8,146 nt of DNA from an uncultured Sphingobacteriaceae bacterium (GTDB taxonomy: Bacteria > Bacteroidota > Bacteroidia > Sphingobacteriales > Sphingobacteriaceae). This document shows positions 1 through 6,948 of this stretch, in pieces (the stretch's first letter is position 1; each line of letters starts with the position of its first letter). The DNA lies in the NCBI GenBank assembly GCA_946480915.1, contig CAMLLO010000072.1, forward strand, positions 1 to 8,146. The letters run 5' to 3'. A program made the position numbers and the translations under genes. Under the pieces are notes generated by a model, which had not been told where the DNA came from, did not search any database, and saw nothing but the letters and a program-made list of their open reading frames with translations.

Positions 1-947
1 TTTATAAGATCAATGGATTTTATTACCACTATTTTAGTGAAGTGAAACCGGAAGGGCGTGTTATTATGATGGAACGTTCGAAAAATATTTACGGGCCCTG
101 GGAAATCAGACAACTAAATCATGTTAACGAGAAGCTGAATAGGGAGCCCAACCAGGGCGGTTTATTACAGGCACCCTCAGGCAAATGGTATTTTCTGACC
201 CATCATGGTCACGGAGATTGGGAAGGACGTCCTGCCAGTCTCTTACCTGTTCACTGGATTGATGGATGGCCTATTATTGGTGAGCCAGGTGCTGATACCA
301 TCGGTCGCATGGTTTGGGGCGGTGCAAAACCAATGTCATATAAAAGAAAACTTTCCATCAATAGCGGTGAAGAGTTCAAAACCAAGAAACTAAACGTTCA
401 ATGGGAATGGAATTATCAACCCCGCGCCGACAAATGGTCTTTAACAGAGCGCAAGGGCTTTCTTCGGCTTTATGCTTTTACACCCGTTCCAAACAAGCAA
501 AAAAGCCTCTTACTTCGGGCAGGAAACACAGTCACACAACGTAGTATGCGTACGTCTTCCAATGTTGCAACTGTGAAAATAGACATTAGCCAAATGGCTG
601 ATGGTCAATTTGCCGGATTGACACATTTTTCAACCACCAGCAATAGCTTATTGGGTATCAAACAGGAAAATGGAATACGGATTTTGGTGTATGACAACAA
701 TGGAAAGGATACTTCAGGCATTAGGGTTAATGGGAAATCTATCTGGCTTCGATCAACATGGGATGCCAACGGAATCAGTCGCTATGCTTTTAGTACCGAT
801 GGCAAATCTTATCAACCTTTTGGGAACACTTATCAATTGACCTGGGGCAGCTACCGGGGAGATCGCATCGGGATTTTTAATTTCAATAGTAAAGAAGATA
901 AGGGATATGTGGATGTTGACTGGTTTCGATATGATTATGGAAAGTGA
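1..947 (+). CDS. GH43 glycoside hydrolase (arabinofuranosidase/beta-xylosidase type), 3' part only
   Basis: This frame is open from the first full codon at nt 3 and ends at TGA 945-947. The gene therefore begins upstream, and the GTG at nt 42 is internal. The visible protein starts with YKINGFYYHYFSE, the strand pair just after the general-acid Glu in GH43, so all three catalytic carboxylates lie outside the window. The stretch around nt 155-280 (NQGG, then GKWYFLTHH, then LPVHWIDGWPIIG) aligns by eye with QGG, GRWFSYLF and LVPVKWEDGWPVLG of the GH43 at nt 5133. From about nt 354 to the end is a beta-rich domain of the GH43 C-terminal concanavalin-like type, containing QWEWNYQP, ERKGFLRL, VTQRS, FAGL and the terminal VDVDWFRYDYG. 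GH43_12 is the subfamily I would guess. The likely role is removal of arabinose or xylose side groups from hemicellulose outside the cytoplasm. Family assignment is firm; substrate is inferred. Confidence 0.93.
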   Translation, partial: YKINGFYYHYFSEVKPEGRVIMMERSKNIYGPWEIRQLNHVNEKLNREPNQGGLLQAPSGKWYFLTHHGHGDWEGRPASLLPVHWIDGWPIIGEPGADTIGRMVWGGAKPMSYKRKLSINSGEEFKTKKLNVQWEWNYQPRADKWSLTERKGFLRLYAFTPVPNKQKSLLLRAGNTVTQRSMRTSSNVATVKIDISQMADGQFAGLTHFSTTSNSLLGIKQENGIRILVYDNNGKDTSGIRVNGKSIWLRSTWDANGISRYAFSTDGKSYQPFGNTYQLTWGSYRGDRIGIFNFNSKEDKGYVDVDWFRYDYGK

Positions 948-1021
948 TGCGAGAAATTACTGTTGGGTGTGGCTTTGTTCCTGGTTATGAAATTGATGCT
1001 GTTAGTCTCAAAAACCTTCTA

Positions 1022-1068
1022 CTGAAAACTGCCTGCATAATCATATTCCATGAAATAGTAGTTTTCAG
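1022..1068. repeat. 9-bp inverted repeat in the leader between the first GH43 and the lipoprotein gene
   Basis: CTGAAAACT (1022-1030) is exactly complementary to AGTTTTCAG (1060-1068) across a 29-nt loop. It sits about 75 nt after the GH43 stop and about 95 nt before the lipoprotein start. It could be a weak transcript-end or leader hairpin, but there is no clear T-run after it and the loop is long, so chance is quite possible. Nothing else recognisable lies in nt 948-1162. Confidence 0.3.
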
Positions 1069-1162
1069 GTTAACATATCTGCTATCATCTTTAACATTTC
1101 CTACTAAATGTTCCCAAATGCAGTCTGTAGTTTTACATCAACTAACTAATTTTTTATTAATT

Positions 1163-1492
1163 ATGAGAATCGTAATCTATTTTTTATGCATCCTGGCAAT
1201 AATACTATTTACTCGATGCAGCAAAGACGAAGTGATTAGCCCGAGTGCTAATTCTCCTATTTCTAAAGTAGAAGGTACAAGATCCGGCAAACCGGTAAAG
1301 TACCCGAATTACAACACCTCGACACTTTCACCGAATCAAACAGGTATGTCCAGCAATGTTACCGATACAAGATCTTTCGAGTTCACACTTGCAACTCCGC
1401 AAGTAGTTTCAATTGGATTTTTAGGAAATCTGGCCTCAGCCCCTAGAGGTAACTATTTTCGAGTGAGTGCAATAAGATTATTTCGTTATTAA
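1163..1492 (+). CDS. Small lipoprotein, 109 aa, possibly a truncated beta-sandwich domain
   Basis: ATG at 1163 gives MRIVIYFLCILAIILFTRC, a short positive start, a hydrophobic core and a cysteine (residue 19) where a type II lipoprotein signal would be cut. SKDE follows, and acidic residues after the Cys are usual in surface-exported Bacteroidota lipoproteins. The frame can be extended to nt 944, but that extension is not signal-like and overlaps the previous stop, so the later start is preferred. The mature part is Ser/Thr/Asn-rich to about residue 70. It ends in strands FEFTLATPQVVSIGFLGNL and GNYFRVSAIRLFRY, which resemble the last strands of a galactose-binding-like domain in polysaccharide-locus lipoproteins. 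With only ~90 mature residues it may be a complete short protein or a gene that lost its middle. I do not recognise a named family. It lies 215 nt after the GH43 and is closed by a strong hairpin, so it may be the last gene of that unit. Confidence 0.7.
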   Translation: MRIVIYFLCILAIILFTRCSKDEVISPSANSPISKVEGTRSGKPVKYPNYNTSTLSPNQTGMSSNVTDTRSFEFTLATPQVVSIGFLGNLASAPRGNYFRVSAIRLFRY

Positions 1493-1506
1493 ATTCCCTG
1501 TTTGAT

Positions 1507-1549
1507 ATAAGCGGATAAACCCACTAATTTAGTGGGTTTATCCGCTTAT
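1507..1549. terminator. Perfect 20-bp hairpin, probable (bidirectional) terminator
   Basis: The arms at 1507-1526 and 1530-1549 are fully complementary with a 3-nt loop. The arm begins ATAAGCGGATAAACCCACT, with GC-rich CCCAC/GTGGG near the loop. It starts 14 nt after the lipoprotein stop, where a terminator is expected. The 3' flank (TAAATTT) is only moderately T-rich. The symmetry suggests it could work in both directions, though no minus-strand gene is seen to use it. Confidence 0.75.
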
Positions 1550-1586
1550 TAAATTTAACGATGCCGTCATGTCCAAGGGCAGGCAC

Positions 1587-1619
1587 CTTGTCAATAAGTT
1601 ACGATAAGAGCAAGGTTTG
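1587..1619 (+). promoter_or_regulatory. Possible Bacteroidota-type promoter ahead of the plug-protein pseudogene
   Basis: CTTG (1587-1590), then 21 nt, then AAGGTTTG (1612-1619) resembles the Bacteroidota -33 TTTG / -7 TAnnTTTG arrangement, with one mismatch in each box and a usual spacing. It would start transcription about 40 nt before the ATG at 1665. Short motifs like this occur by chance, so it is a weak call. Confidence 0.28.
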
Positions 1620-1664
1620 CAAGCATGAGTTCCCGGTAAATCAACTATCTAACCAATAAATCCT

Positions 1665-2928
1665 ATGAAAAAAAATCTGTCTACTTTATACTGCTGTTTT
1701 TTAATCTTTTCTATTAAATCTTATGCTCAAAATTAATCAGGTAATAAAACGCTTCAAGTTCCCGGTTAACCTACGACAGTCTGATCCCTGTACCAGATCT
1801 TCAATCTAATATTATCAGTCATATTTTATTAGAAGCGGATATAAAGGGACATGTTGAGAATCCGGCTTACTATTTAAGTGGTATTCCAGACGCCGCTAAG
1901 GCATTGGATCTGTTAATGCTTACACAGGGCTGGACGGGATATAATTAGAAGGAAGTTTTTCATTCCCCTAGCGAACCAAAGTTTAAGCCAGAAAAAGAAT
2001 TTACAATCAGCGGCAGATCATTAAACTATTTAACCGGAAAGCCAAAGGCAATGCAATGGTGGTGCTTAACAGTAAGAAACCGATGCTTTACCTTGACACC
2101 CTAACAGCTGCTGATGGCTCATTTTTGTTTAAGAATATTACTCCGGTTTCTAGCGAAGTATTTATGTTGATTGCTAAAAATGCAAAAGGAAACGCGAAGA
2201 TCCAGGTAAATGAGCAATCAAGTGATTTCAAATTCTTGGGTTCTCCAAAGCCAATGACTTTAAATAGCGTAGACGTTGCTGGGTTTACTGAGACAAAAAA
2301 TCAATGGTTAAAGAAACAAGGTATTTACCGTGCCGATGGAATAAACGAGCTGAATGAGGTAGTTGTTTCTGGTACGAAGATAGTACGGGATTCTAAAAAT
2401 AGAAATGGATCGGGTAAGGCCGATATAATTCTAAATGAAACTGATCTTAAAACGGTACCCGAAATGACTCTTTTGGATCTGTTCTTAAAGAACGTAAAAG
2501 GTTTTAGGTTGATCAGAGGGCCAGGAACATATAGCTATGCTATTTATAATAAACCGTTAAAGTTAGTATTTGATGAAACAGACCCGTTCTACATCGAACA
2601 ATCTCCTGAGACAAATTTCTTGGAGGACTTTAAAGCCAAAAATGTGAAAGGTATTGAAATAATGCCTTCAATCAATAATCTGCAAACTTATCAGAATTAT
2701 TTTAGTCCCGAATCTGCGATGGCAAACATGGCCTCCACCGGTGGCACCAGAGGTATGGTTAGGTTAGGAGATACAGTTTATGCTGAGATTACAACTTATG
2801 GGGAGGCCGGTTCTATCATAAGGCAACGTCCTGGAATGCAAATGGTGCGCGTTATCCCTTTTTCTACAGCACGTAAATTTTATAATCCTAAATATATCGC
2901 TGAAAAAGATAGATCCGTTCAGGAGTGA
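1665..2928 (+). pseudogene. Decayed MG2/TonB-plug-type outer-membrane-associated protein
   Basis: ATG 1665 encodes a good signal peptide (MKKNLSTLYCCFLIFSIKSY, then AQN) and stops at TAA 1734-1736. Homologous coding resumes in another frame (open from 1745: YDSLIPVPDLQSNI, ADIKGHVENPAYYLSG, LDLLMLTQGWTGYN). It meets TAG at 1946-1948, where relatives usually have Trp (YNWKE-like), and continues in that frame (KEVFHSPSEPKFKPEKEF) to nt 2050. There one base is missing, and the rest reads in the third frame from about 2053 to TGA 2926-2928. That last stretch holds a carboxypeptidase-regulatory-like domain (DTLTAADGSFLFKNITPV), then ELNEVVVSGTK and a TonB-plug-like region (MTLLDLFLKNVKGFRL), ending PFSTARKFYNPKYIAEKD. 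Known relatives are much longer: most of the N-terminal half is missing after the signal peptide, and the usual C-terminal extension is absent. The family link is from recall. Loss of function is seen directly from the three lesions, barring sequencing error. Confidence 0.85.
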
Positions 2929-3324
2929 TGCTTCAACATCATTATACCATATTGCCAGACGTTTGTATTCGAGGATTGAAGAAATATGCACACATATATG
3001 GTATTGGCGATGATATGACCATTTTGGTTAACATTATTCCTTTAGATAGAAACATTTGATCTGTTCTGATTCCTCGCTCCATGGTAATTTTGAGATACTA
3101 GCAATTTAATTAAAAAACCAATAAAGGAATTCAGCTTGCAGCGCTAATAAATGCGCACCGGTAATTGAAAAGGGAGTTAAAAGCGTCGTTAATAAGTAAT
3201 TGATACAACTCAGTCTTTCGCAATATTTTATACAATAGTTCGCAACAATTGGAACCTCTGTTTGGACCAACATCAAATTGCTTTGCATTAAATTAAAAAT
3301 AAATGATTGCTGTATATGAAATAA
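2929..3324. other. Gene-poor, apparently decayed interval
   Basis: I find no convincing gene on either strand. The + strand is broken by stops in all frames. A 43-codon frame at 2928-3059 (ATG overlapping the preceding TGA) and a 60-codon minus-strand frame at 3106-3288 lack a recognisable domain or signal. The interval directly follows the plug-protein pseudogene and precedes a gene stub, so it is probably worn-down coding DNA. There is no tRNA, repeat array or clear terminator. Confidence 0.6.
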
Positions 3325-3462
3325 ATGCTATTGCTTAGCTTGCTGTGCATCTCTTCTGTAAATGTCTTACTCCTAAATCCTTTGCCCTATATTAAGATAA
3401 AAGATGGGGTTATTGTAACTACGGATCAAACAGTCGTGGACTTACGTTTGCGCCGGGCTTAG
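3325..3462 (+). pseudogene. Signal-peptide stub, possibly the 5' end of a GH31 alpha-xylosidase
   Basis: A 45-codon frame from ATG 3325 to TAG 3460-3462 begins with a strongly hydrophobic stretch (MLLLSLLCISSVNVLLLN). It then reads PLPYIKIKDGVIVTTDQTVV before ending in DLRLRRA. A Tyr-x-Lys-x-x-DGVIV strand shortly after the signal peptide resembles the beginning of Bacteroidota GH31 alpha-xylosidases, where a strand of the VRLQV type follows. Here the frame derails after VVDLRL and no catalytic domain follows. LLLN stands where AQN would be expected. The hydrophobic leader is seen directly; the GH31 link is a tentative recollection. It could also be a chance frame or the stub of another enzyme. 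It ends about 100 nt before the intact GH43. Confidence 0.4.
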
Positions 3463-3494
3463 TTAAATCGAGCGTAAGCTTAGGATTTTACGCT
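3443..3494 (+). promoter_or_regulatory. Possible -7 box and small leader hairpin upstream of the CBM6-linked GH43
   Basis: TACGTTTG (3443-3450) matches the Bacteroidota -7 box TAnnTTTG exactly, but no TTTG lies at the proper distance upstream. About 20 nt downstream, AGCGTAA (3471-3477) pairs with TTACGCT (3488-3494) around a 10-nt loop, and this would fall in the roughly 100-nt leader of the gene at 3565. The box overlaps the end of the preceding stub, so a promoter there could be newly recruited. Weak evidence. Confidence 0.25.
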
Positions 3495-3564
3495 TTCATG
3501 CTTCAAGTAAACACATTAACTAAATAATTAAAATCAGATAAGAATAAAAAAAACAAATGAGAAT

Positions 3565-4989
3565 ATGAGAAATGCGATTTACCGGTTATGGATGACGGCC
3601 TTAATTATAACGCTTATACTGCCGTGTTTATACGCACAAAAAGCCACTAATCCCATTATTTATGCAGATGTGCCTGATAAAATAACAGCGCAGAACCCTA
3701 TCATACAAACCATGTATACTGCTGATCCGGCACCAATTGTATTTAGAGATACCCTTTTCTTGTATGTTGGTCACGATGAGGACGATGCTCCCGCAAAAAA
3801 TTATATGATGCGTGAGTACCGACTTTTTACCACTACTGACATGGTCAATTGGACCGATCATGGCGCTCCTTTGAAGACAAGCCAGATTTCCTGGTCCACT
3901 AACGATGCCAGCGCAGCACAGCTTATTGAAAGAAATGGAAAATACTATTGGTATTTTTCCACTGGTGATAAAAATGATCGCGGTGTTTCAGTCGGTGTGG
4001 CAGTCTCAGATTCTCCTTATGGCCCTTTTAAAGACGCCATAGGCAAGGCGCTTATAACGAATAGCATGACTACATATGCTCCGCATTTTTGGGATAATCT
4101 TGACCCAACTGTTTTTATCGACGATGATGGACAGGCTTATCTTTTCTGGGGAAATGCAGCTTGTTATTGGGTGAAATTAAATAAGGACATGATTTCCATT
4201 GATGGAGAAATTCATGCTTTAGATATTAAGGATAAAACAGCTTTTGCAGGAACATATACTGAAGCTCCATGGGTATACAAGAGAAATAAACAATATTATC
4301 TTGCTTATGCAGCGGAATTCCCCGAAAACATAAGTTATTCTACTTCCAAAAAAATTACCGGGCCTTGGAAACAACAGGGCACACTAATGCCTACGCAAAA
4401 AGGCAGCAACACCAATCACGCAGGCATTATTGAATACAAGAAAAAATCTTATTTCTTCTATCATAATGATGCATTACCAGGTGGCCACAGTTACGACAGA
4501 TCGGTTGCAGTGGAAGAGTTCAGTTACAATGCTGACGGCACAATTCCAAAATTGAATATGACTGATGCCGGCATTGTCAAAGGAGTGGGGACTTTAAATC
4601 CATACCAAAGAACAGAAGCTGAAACTATTGCTTTTTCTAAAGGCGTTAAAGCAATAGAAAATAAAGAAAAAGGCGTAATCATCACATCCATTCATAATGG
4701 TGATTATATAAAACTACGTGACGTGGATTTTGGAAAAACAGGTCCATCTTCGTTTAAAGCATCGGCATCCAGTCGTTATAGCGGCGGGACTATTGAAATT
4801 CACACTGATGGTCTGGATGGAAAATTGATAGGGACTTTAAATATTTATTATACTGGTGAATGGGACAGCTGGAAGGAATTTTCAACGAATGTAGAAAGCG
4901 TCAAAGGTGTTCACGATGTATATTTCGTTTTTAAAGGCGTAGAGCCACACATCCTATTTAATTTTGATTACTGGGAATTTATTAAATAA
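3565..4989 (+). CDS. GH43 arabinofuranosidase (arabinoxylan-type, GH43_29-like) with C-terminal CBM6, 474 aa
   Basis: ATG 3565 starts a signal peptide (MRNAIYRLWMTALIITLILP, then CLYAQ). The earlier ATG at 3556 hits a stop after three codons. The five-bladed propeller spans about residues 43-340. Candidate catalytic residues are the base D54 (YTADPAP), the pKa modulator D180 (LDPTVFIDDDGQAYLFWG) and the acid E233 (YTEAPW); H285 (NHAG) fits the central metal-site His. These motifs match arabinoxylan arabinofuranohydrolases of the Bacillus XynD type, which also carry CBM6. Residues about 345-474 form a CBM6 (RTEAE, then NGDYIKLRDVDFG, SSRYSGGTIEI, WDSWKEF, FNFDYWEF). The likely reaction is release of arabinose from arabinoxylan outside the cytoplasm; some relatives act on xylosides. 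Oddly, NPIIYADVPD at residues 29-38, before the normal AQNPIIQTMYTADPAP start, looks copied from the other GH43 type. No terminator follows, so it may be co-transcribed with the next GH43. Confidence 0.93.
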   Translation: MRNAIYRLWMTALIITLILPCLYAQKATNPIIYADVPDKITAQNPIIQTMYTADPAPIVFRDTLFLYVGHDEDDAPAKNYMMREYRLFTTTDMVNWTDHGAPLKTSQISWSTNDASAAQLIERNGKYYWYFSTGDKNDRGVSVGVAVSDSPYGPFKDAIGKALITNSMTTYAPHFWDNLDPTVFIDDDGQAYLFWGNAACYWVKLNKDMISIDGEIHALDIKDKTAFAGTYTEAPWVYKRNKQYYLAYAAEFPENISYSTSKKITGPWKQQGTLMPTQKGSNTNHAGIIEYKKKSYFFYHNDALPGGHSYDRSVAVEEFSYNADGTIPKLNMTDAGIVKGVGTLNPYQRTEAETIAFSKGVKAIENKEKGVIITSIHNGDYIKLRDVDFGKTGPSSFKASASSRYSGGTIEIHTDGLDGKLIGTLNIYYTGEWDSWKEFSTNVESVKGVHDVYFVFKGVEPHILFNFDYWEFIK

Positions 4990-5054
4990 AAGCCCACAAG
5001 AGACGTCTGCTAGATTGTCCAATTAAATCAGAAGAATATTGTTTTTCAAAAAGA

Positions 5055-5091
5055 ATCAATTAGCTGATGATGGTTTTTACATCAATTAGCT
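5055..5091. repeat. 11-bp direct repeat with imperfect hairpin between the two GH43 genes
   Basis: ATCAATTAGCT occurs at 5055-5065 and again at 5081-5091, 26 nt apart. TTAGCT followed by GATG (about 5060-5069) can also pair with CATC...AGCTAA (about 5080-5093), giving a bulged hairpin with a T-rich loop. It lies in the 143-nt gap between the GH43 genes. It might be a regulator site, a weak attenuator or the scar of a small duplication. No strong promoter is seen in this gap. Confidence 0.45.
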
Positions 5092-5132
5092 AAGTTAATA
5101 TTTATTATATAACCAACCAAAAGACTATAAGA

Positions 5133-6731
5133 ATGAAATTTAAAACCAAGATTTTATTAACAACTATCTGTTGTTTGTCAATGATTAAAATACCAGCTGC
5201 TTTGGCGCAAGCCCAAAATCCAGTAATTTTTGCTGATGTGCCTGATATGTCTATGATCAGGGTTGGTAAAAATTATTATATGAGCAGTACCACGATGCAC
5301 ATGAACCCGGGTGTGCCCATTATGAAATCTACAGATCTTGTCAATTGGAAACTGATCAACTATTGCTATGATACTTTGGCAGATTTGCCGGCGCTGAATT
5401 TGAAAGAAGGAAAAAATATCTACAGTAGAGGGTCATGGGCAAGTAGTTTGCGCTACCACAAGGGTATGTATTATCTAACCACTTTTGCACATGACATACC
5501 TGGTGAAACCTATATTTTTAAAACAAAAGATATAGAAAAAGGAAATTGGCAAAGAGTTTCTTTTAAGCCATCCCTCCATGACCATTCCTTGTTTTTTGAT
5601 GATGATGGCAAGGTATATTTAATTTATGGAGGGGATCTACTAAAAATTGTTGAATTAAATGATGATCTGACAGGAATTAGACAAGACGTTCCGGAGAGAG
5701 TTCTTATCGAGAACGCCAGTGCACCAACAGGAAAAGAAGTAGGCCTTGCAGCTGAAGGATCTCAATTATTTAAAGTAAATGGGAAATATTATTTATTTAA
5801 TATTTGCGCACCACGCGGTGGAATGCGAACTGTAATTATACATAGGGCAGATAATATCAACGGTCCCTGGGAAGGAAAAGTTGGCTTTCAGGATAGAGGA
5901 ATTGCTCAAGGAGGTTTGATAAACACTCCCGATGGACGTTGGTTCTCTTATCTTTTTCGCGATTTTGGTGCTGTTGGCCGCGTTCCTTATCTCGTTCCTG
6001 TAAAGTGGGAAGACGGTTGGCCTGTATTAGGAGAAAATGGCAGAGTCCCGGAAATATTAGACCTGCCAGCCAGTAAAGGTTTGATTCCGAATTTGGTTGC
6101 TTCTGATGAATTCAACCGAAAAAAAGGACAGGCAGCACTTCCTTTAGTATGGCAATGGAATCATAATCCGGATAACACACTTTGGTCAATAAAAGAAAGA
6201 AAGGGATATCTCCGACTAAAAACAGCTAGAATTGATACCGTATTTACGCAGGTAAGAAATATACTTACGCAACGTACAATTGGCCCAACATGTACTGGTT
6301 CAACTTTATTGGATGTTTCCAAAATGAAGGAAGGTGATTTTGCAGGATTATGTGCCTTTCAAAAAAAATACGGGCAGGTTGGAGTGAATGTCGAAAATGG
6401 TCAAAAATCGATAGTAATGGTAAGTGCAGGTTCAGGTAAACCTGTAGAAGTACAGCAAATTCCTTTGACACAAAAGTGCGTTTATTTAAAGATTGATTGC
6501 GATTTTACTGGCATGAACGATGAAGCTAATAACCTTTACGCTCTTAATGGGAAAGACGAAGCTAAATTCTCGTACAGCTTAGATGGAAAAGTGTGGAATC
6601 CTATTGGGAATATATTGAAAATGAAATACGACATCCCACATTTTATGGGCTATCGTTTTGGCTTGTTTAATTATGCAACAAAAAATACTGGCGGATATGC
6701 TGATTTTGATTGGTTCAGAATTAAATATTAA
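5133..6731 (+). CDS. GH43 beta-xylosidase/arabinofuranosidase (GH43_12-like) with C-terminal concanavalin-like domain, 532 aa
   Basis: ATG 5133 begins a signal peptide (MKFKTKILLT, hydrophobic core, ALAQAQ at about 23-28). The propeller occupies about residues 29-310. By alignment with the PDPSIVRVG pattern the base is D38 in VPDMSMIRVGKNYYM. The pKa modulator is D150 (LHDHSLFFDDDGKVYLIYGG) and the acid is E208 (AAEGSQLFKVNGKYYLF). All three are present, so the enzyme should be active. Residues about 322-532 form the beta-xylosidase C-terminal concanavalin-like domain (SDEFN, VWQWNHNPDN, ERKGYLRL, LTQR, FAGL, ADFDWFRIKY). This architecture is typical of Bacteroidota exo-acting GH43 enzymes that remove xylose or alpha-L-arabinofuranose from oligosaccharides of xylan or xyloglucan, probably in the periplasm. 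It is a diverged paralogue of the enzyme at the window start. It follows the CBM6-linked GH43 by 143 nt on the same strand. Exact sugar specificity cannot be read from sequence. Confidence 0.94.
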   Translation: MKFKTKILLTTICCLSMIKIPAALAQAQNPVIFADVPDMSMIRVGKNYYMSSTTMHMNPGVPIMKSTDLVNWKLINYCYDTLADLPALNLKEGKNIYSRGSWASSLRYHKGMYYLTTFAHDIPGETYIFKTKDIEKGNWQRVSFKPSLHDHSLFFDDDGKVYLIYGGDLLKIVELNDDLTGIRQDVPERVLIENASAPTGKEVGLAAEGSQLFKVNGKYYLFNICAPRGGMRTVIIHRADNINGPWEGKVGFQDRGIAQGGLINTPDGRWFSYLFRDFGAVGRVPYLVPVKWEDGWPVLGENGRVPEILDLPASKGLIPNLVASDEFNRKKGQAALPLVWQWNHNPDNTLWSIKERKGYLRLKTARIDTVFTQVRNILTQRTIGPTCTGSTLLDVSKMKEGDFAGLCAFQKKYGQVGVNVENGQKSIVMVSAGSGKPVEVQQIPLTQKCVYLKIDCDFTGMNDEANNLYALNGKDEAKFSYSLDGKVWNPIGNILKMKYDIPHFMGYRFGLFNYATKNTGGYADFDWFRIKY

Positions 6732-6749
6732 CCTGAGCTCGATTTATAA

Positions 6750-6935
6750 AATGCGATTTGTAAGGGAGCGGTGCCCTTTCTATTATGGGTAAAGAAATTT
6801 CCCCAGGAAAATGTCTCCATTCGCTTTGTAATGGAAGCCACGTTCGGACGGGCCTGGAATATCTTTGTTATCAATATGTTTTTTGATGGGGGAAAGCCAG
6901 CCTATTCGACCGGTACATCATATACACACACATAA
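6750..6935 (+). pseudogene. Fragment resembling an IS110-family transposase N-terminal region
   Basis: The frame is open between TAA 6747-6749 and TAA 6933-6935. Its middle reads FLLWVKKFPQENVSIRFVME followed by AT (about 6777-6842). This closely resembles the IS110 stretch in which a WVKK-type helix precedes a strand ending FVMEATGVYYE. The expected GVYYE is replaced by FGRAWNIF, and the frame soon ends, so only about 22-30 codons are transposase-like. The rest (to THT) is unrecognised. There is no credible start or terminal repeats (IS110 elements usually lack inverted repeats). It lies between an intact GH43 and the truncated GH43 stub, at or near a rearrangement junction. Recognition is from memory of the family. 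Confidence 0.5.
6860..6867 (+). promoter_or_regulatory. Possible -7 promoter box before the GH43 stub and GH27 gene
   Basis: TATCTTTG matches the Bacteroidota -7 box TAnnTTTG exactly. No good TTTG is found 19-21 nt upstream (the nearest, 6825-6828, is 31 nt away). If real it would give a leader of about 75 nt to the ATG at 6949 and drive the stub and the GH27 gene. Weak support. Confidence 0.25.
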
Positions 6936-6948
6936 ATTTATAACAACA

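Noticed and set aside
944..1162. N-terminal extension of the lipoprotein frame back to GTG 944 or ATG 947, overlapping the GH43 stop
   Set aside because: The extension is not protein-like, and it would bury the clear lipoprotein signal peptide that begins at 1163.
2928..3059. 43-codon frame whose ATG overlaps the pseudogene stop, with a stretch reading IGDDMTILV
   Set aside because: The stretch faintly recalls phosphatase motifs, but it is too short, has no further domain and lies in decaying DNA; chance is more likely.
3106..3288. 60-codon minus-strand frame in the gene-poor interval
   Set aside because: No signal peptide, domain or leader; Cys/Leu-rich composition typical of a random frame in AT-rich DNA.
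6762..6778. AAGGG/CCCTT hairpin after the second GH43 as a terminator
   Set aside because: The stem is only 5 bp with no T-run, and it overlaps the transposase-like coding similarity.
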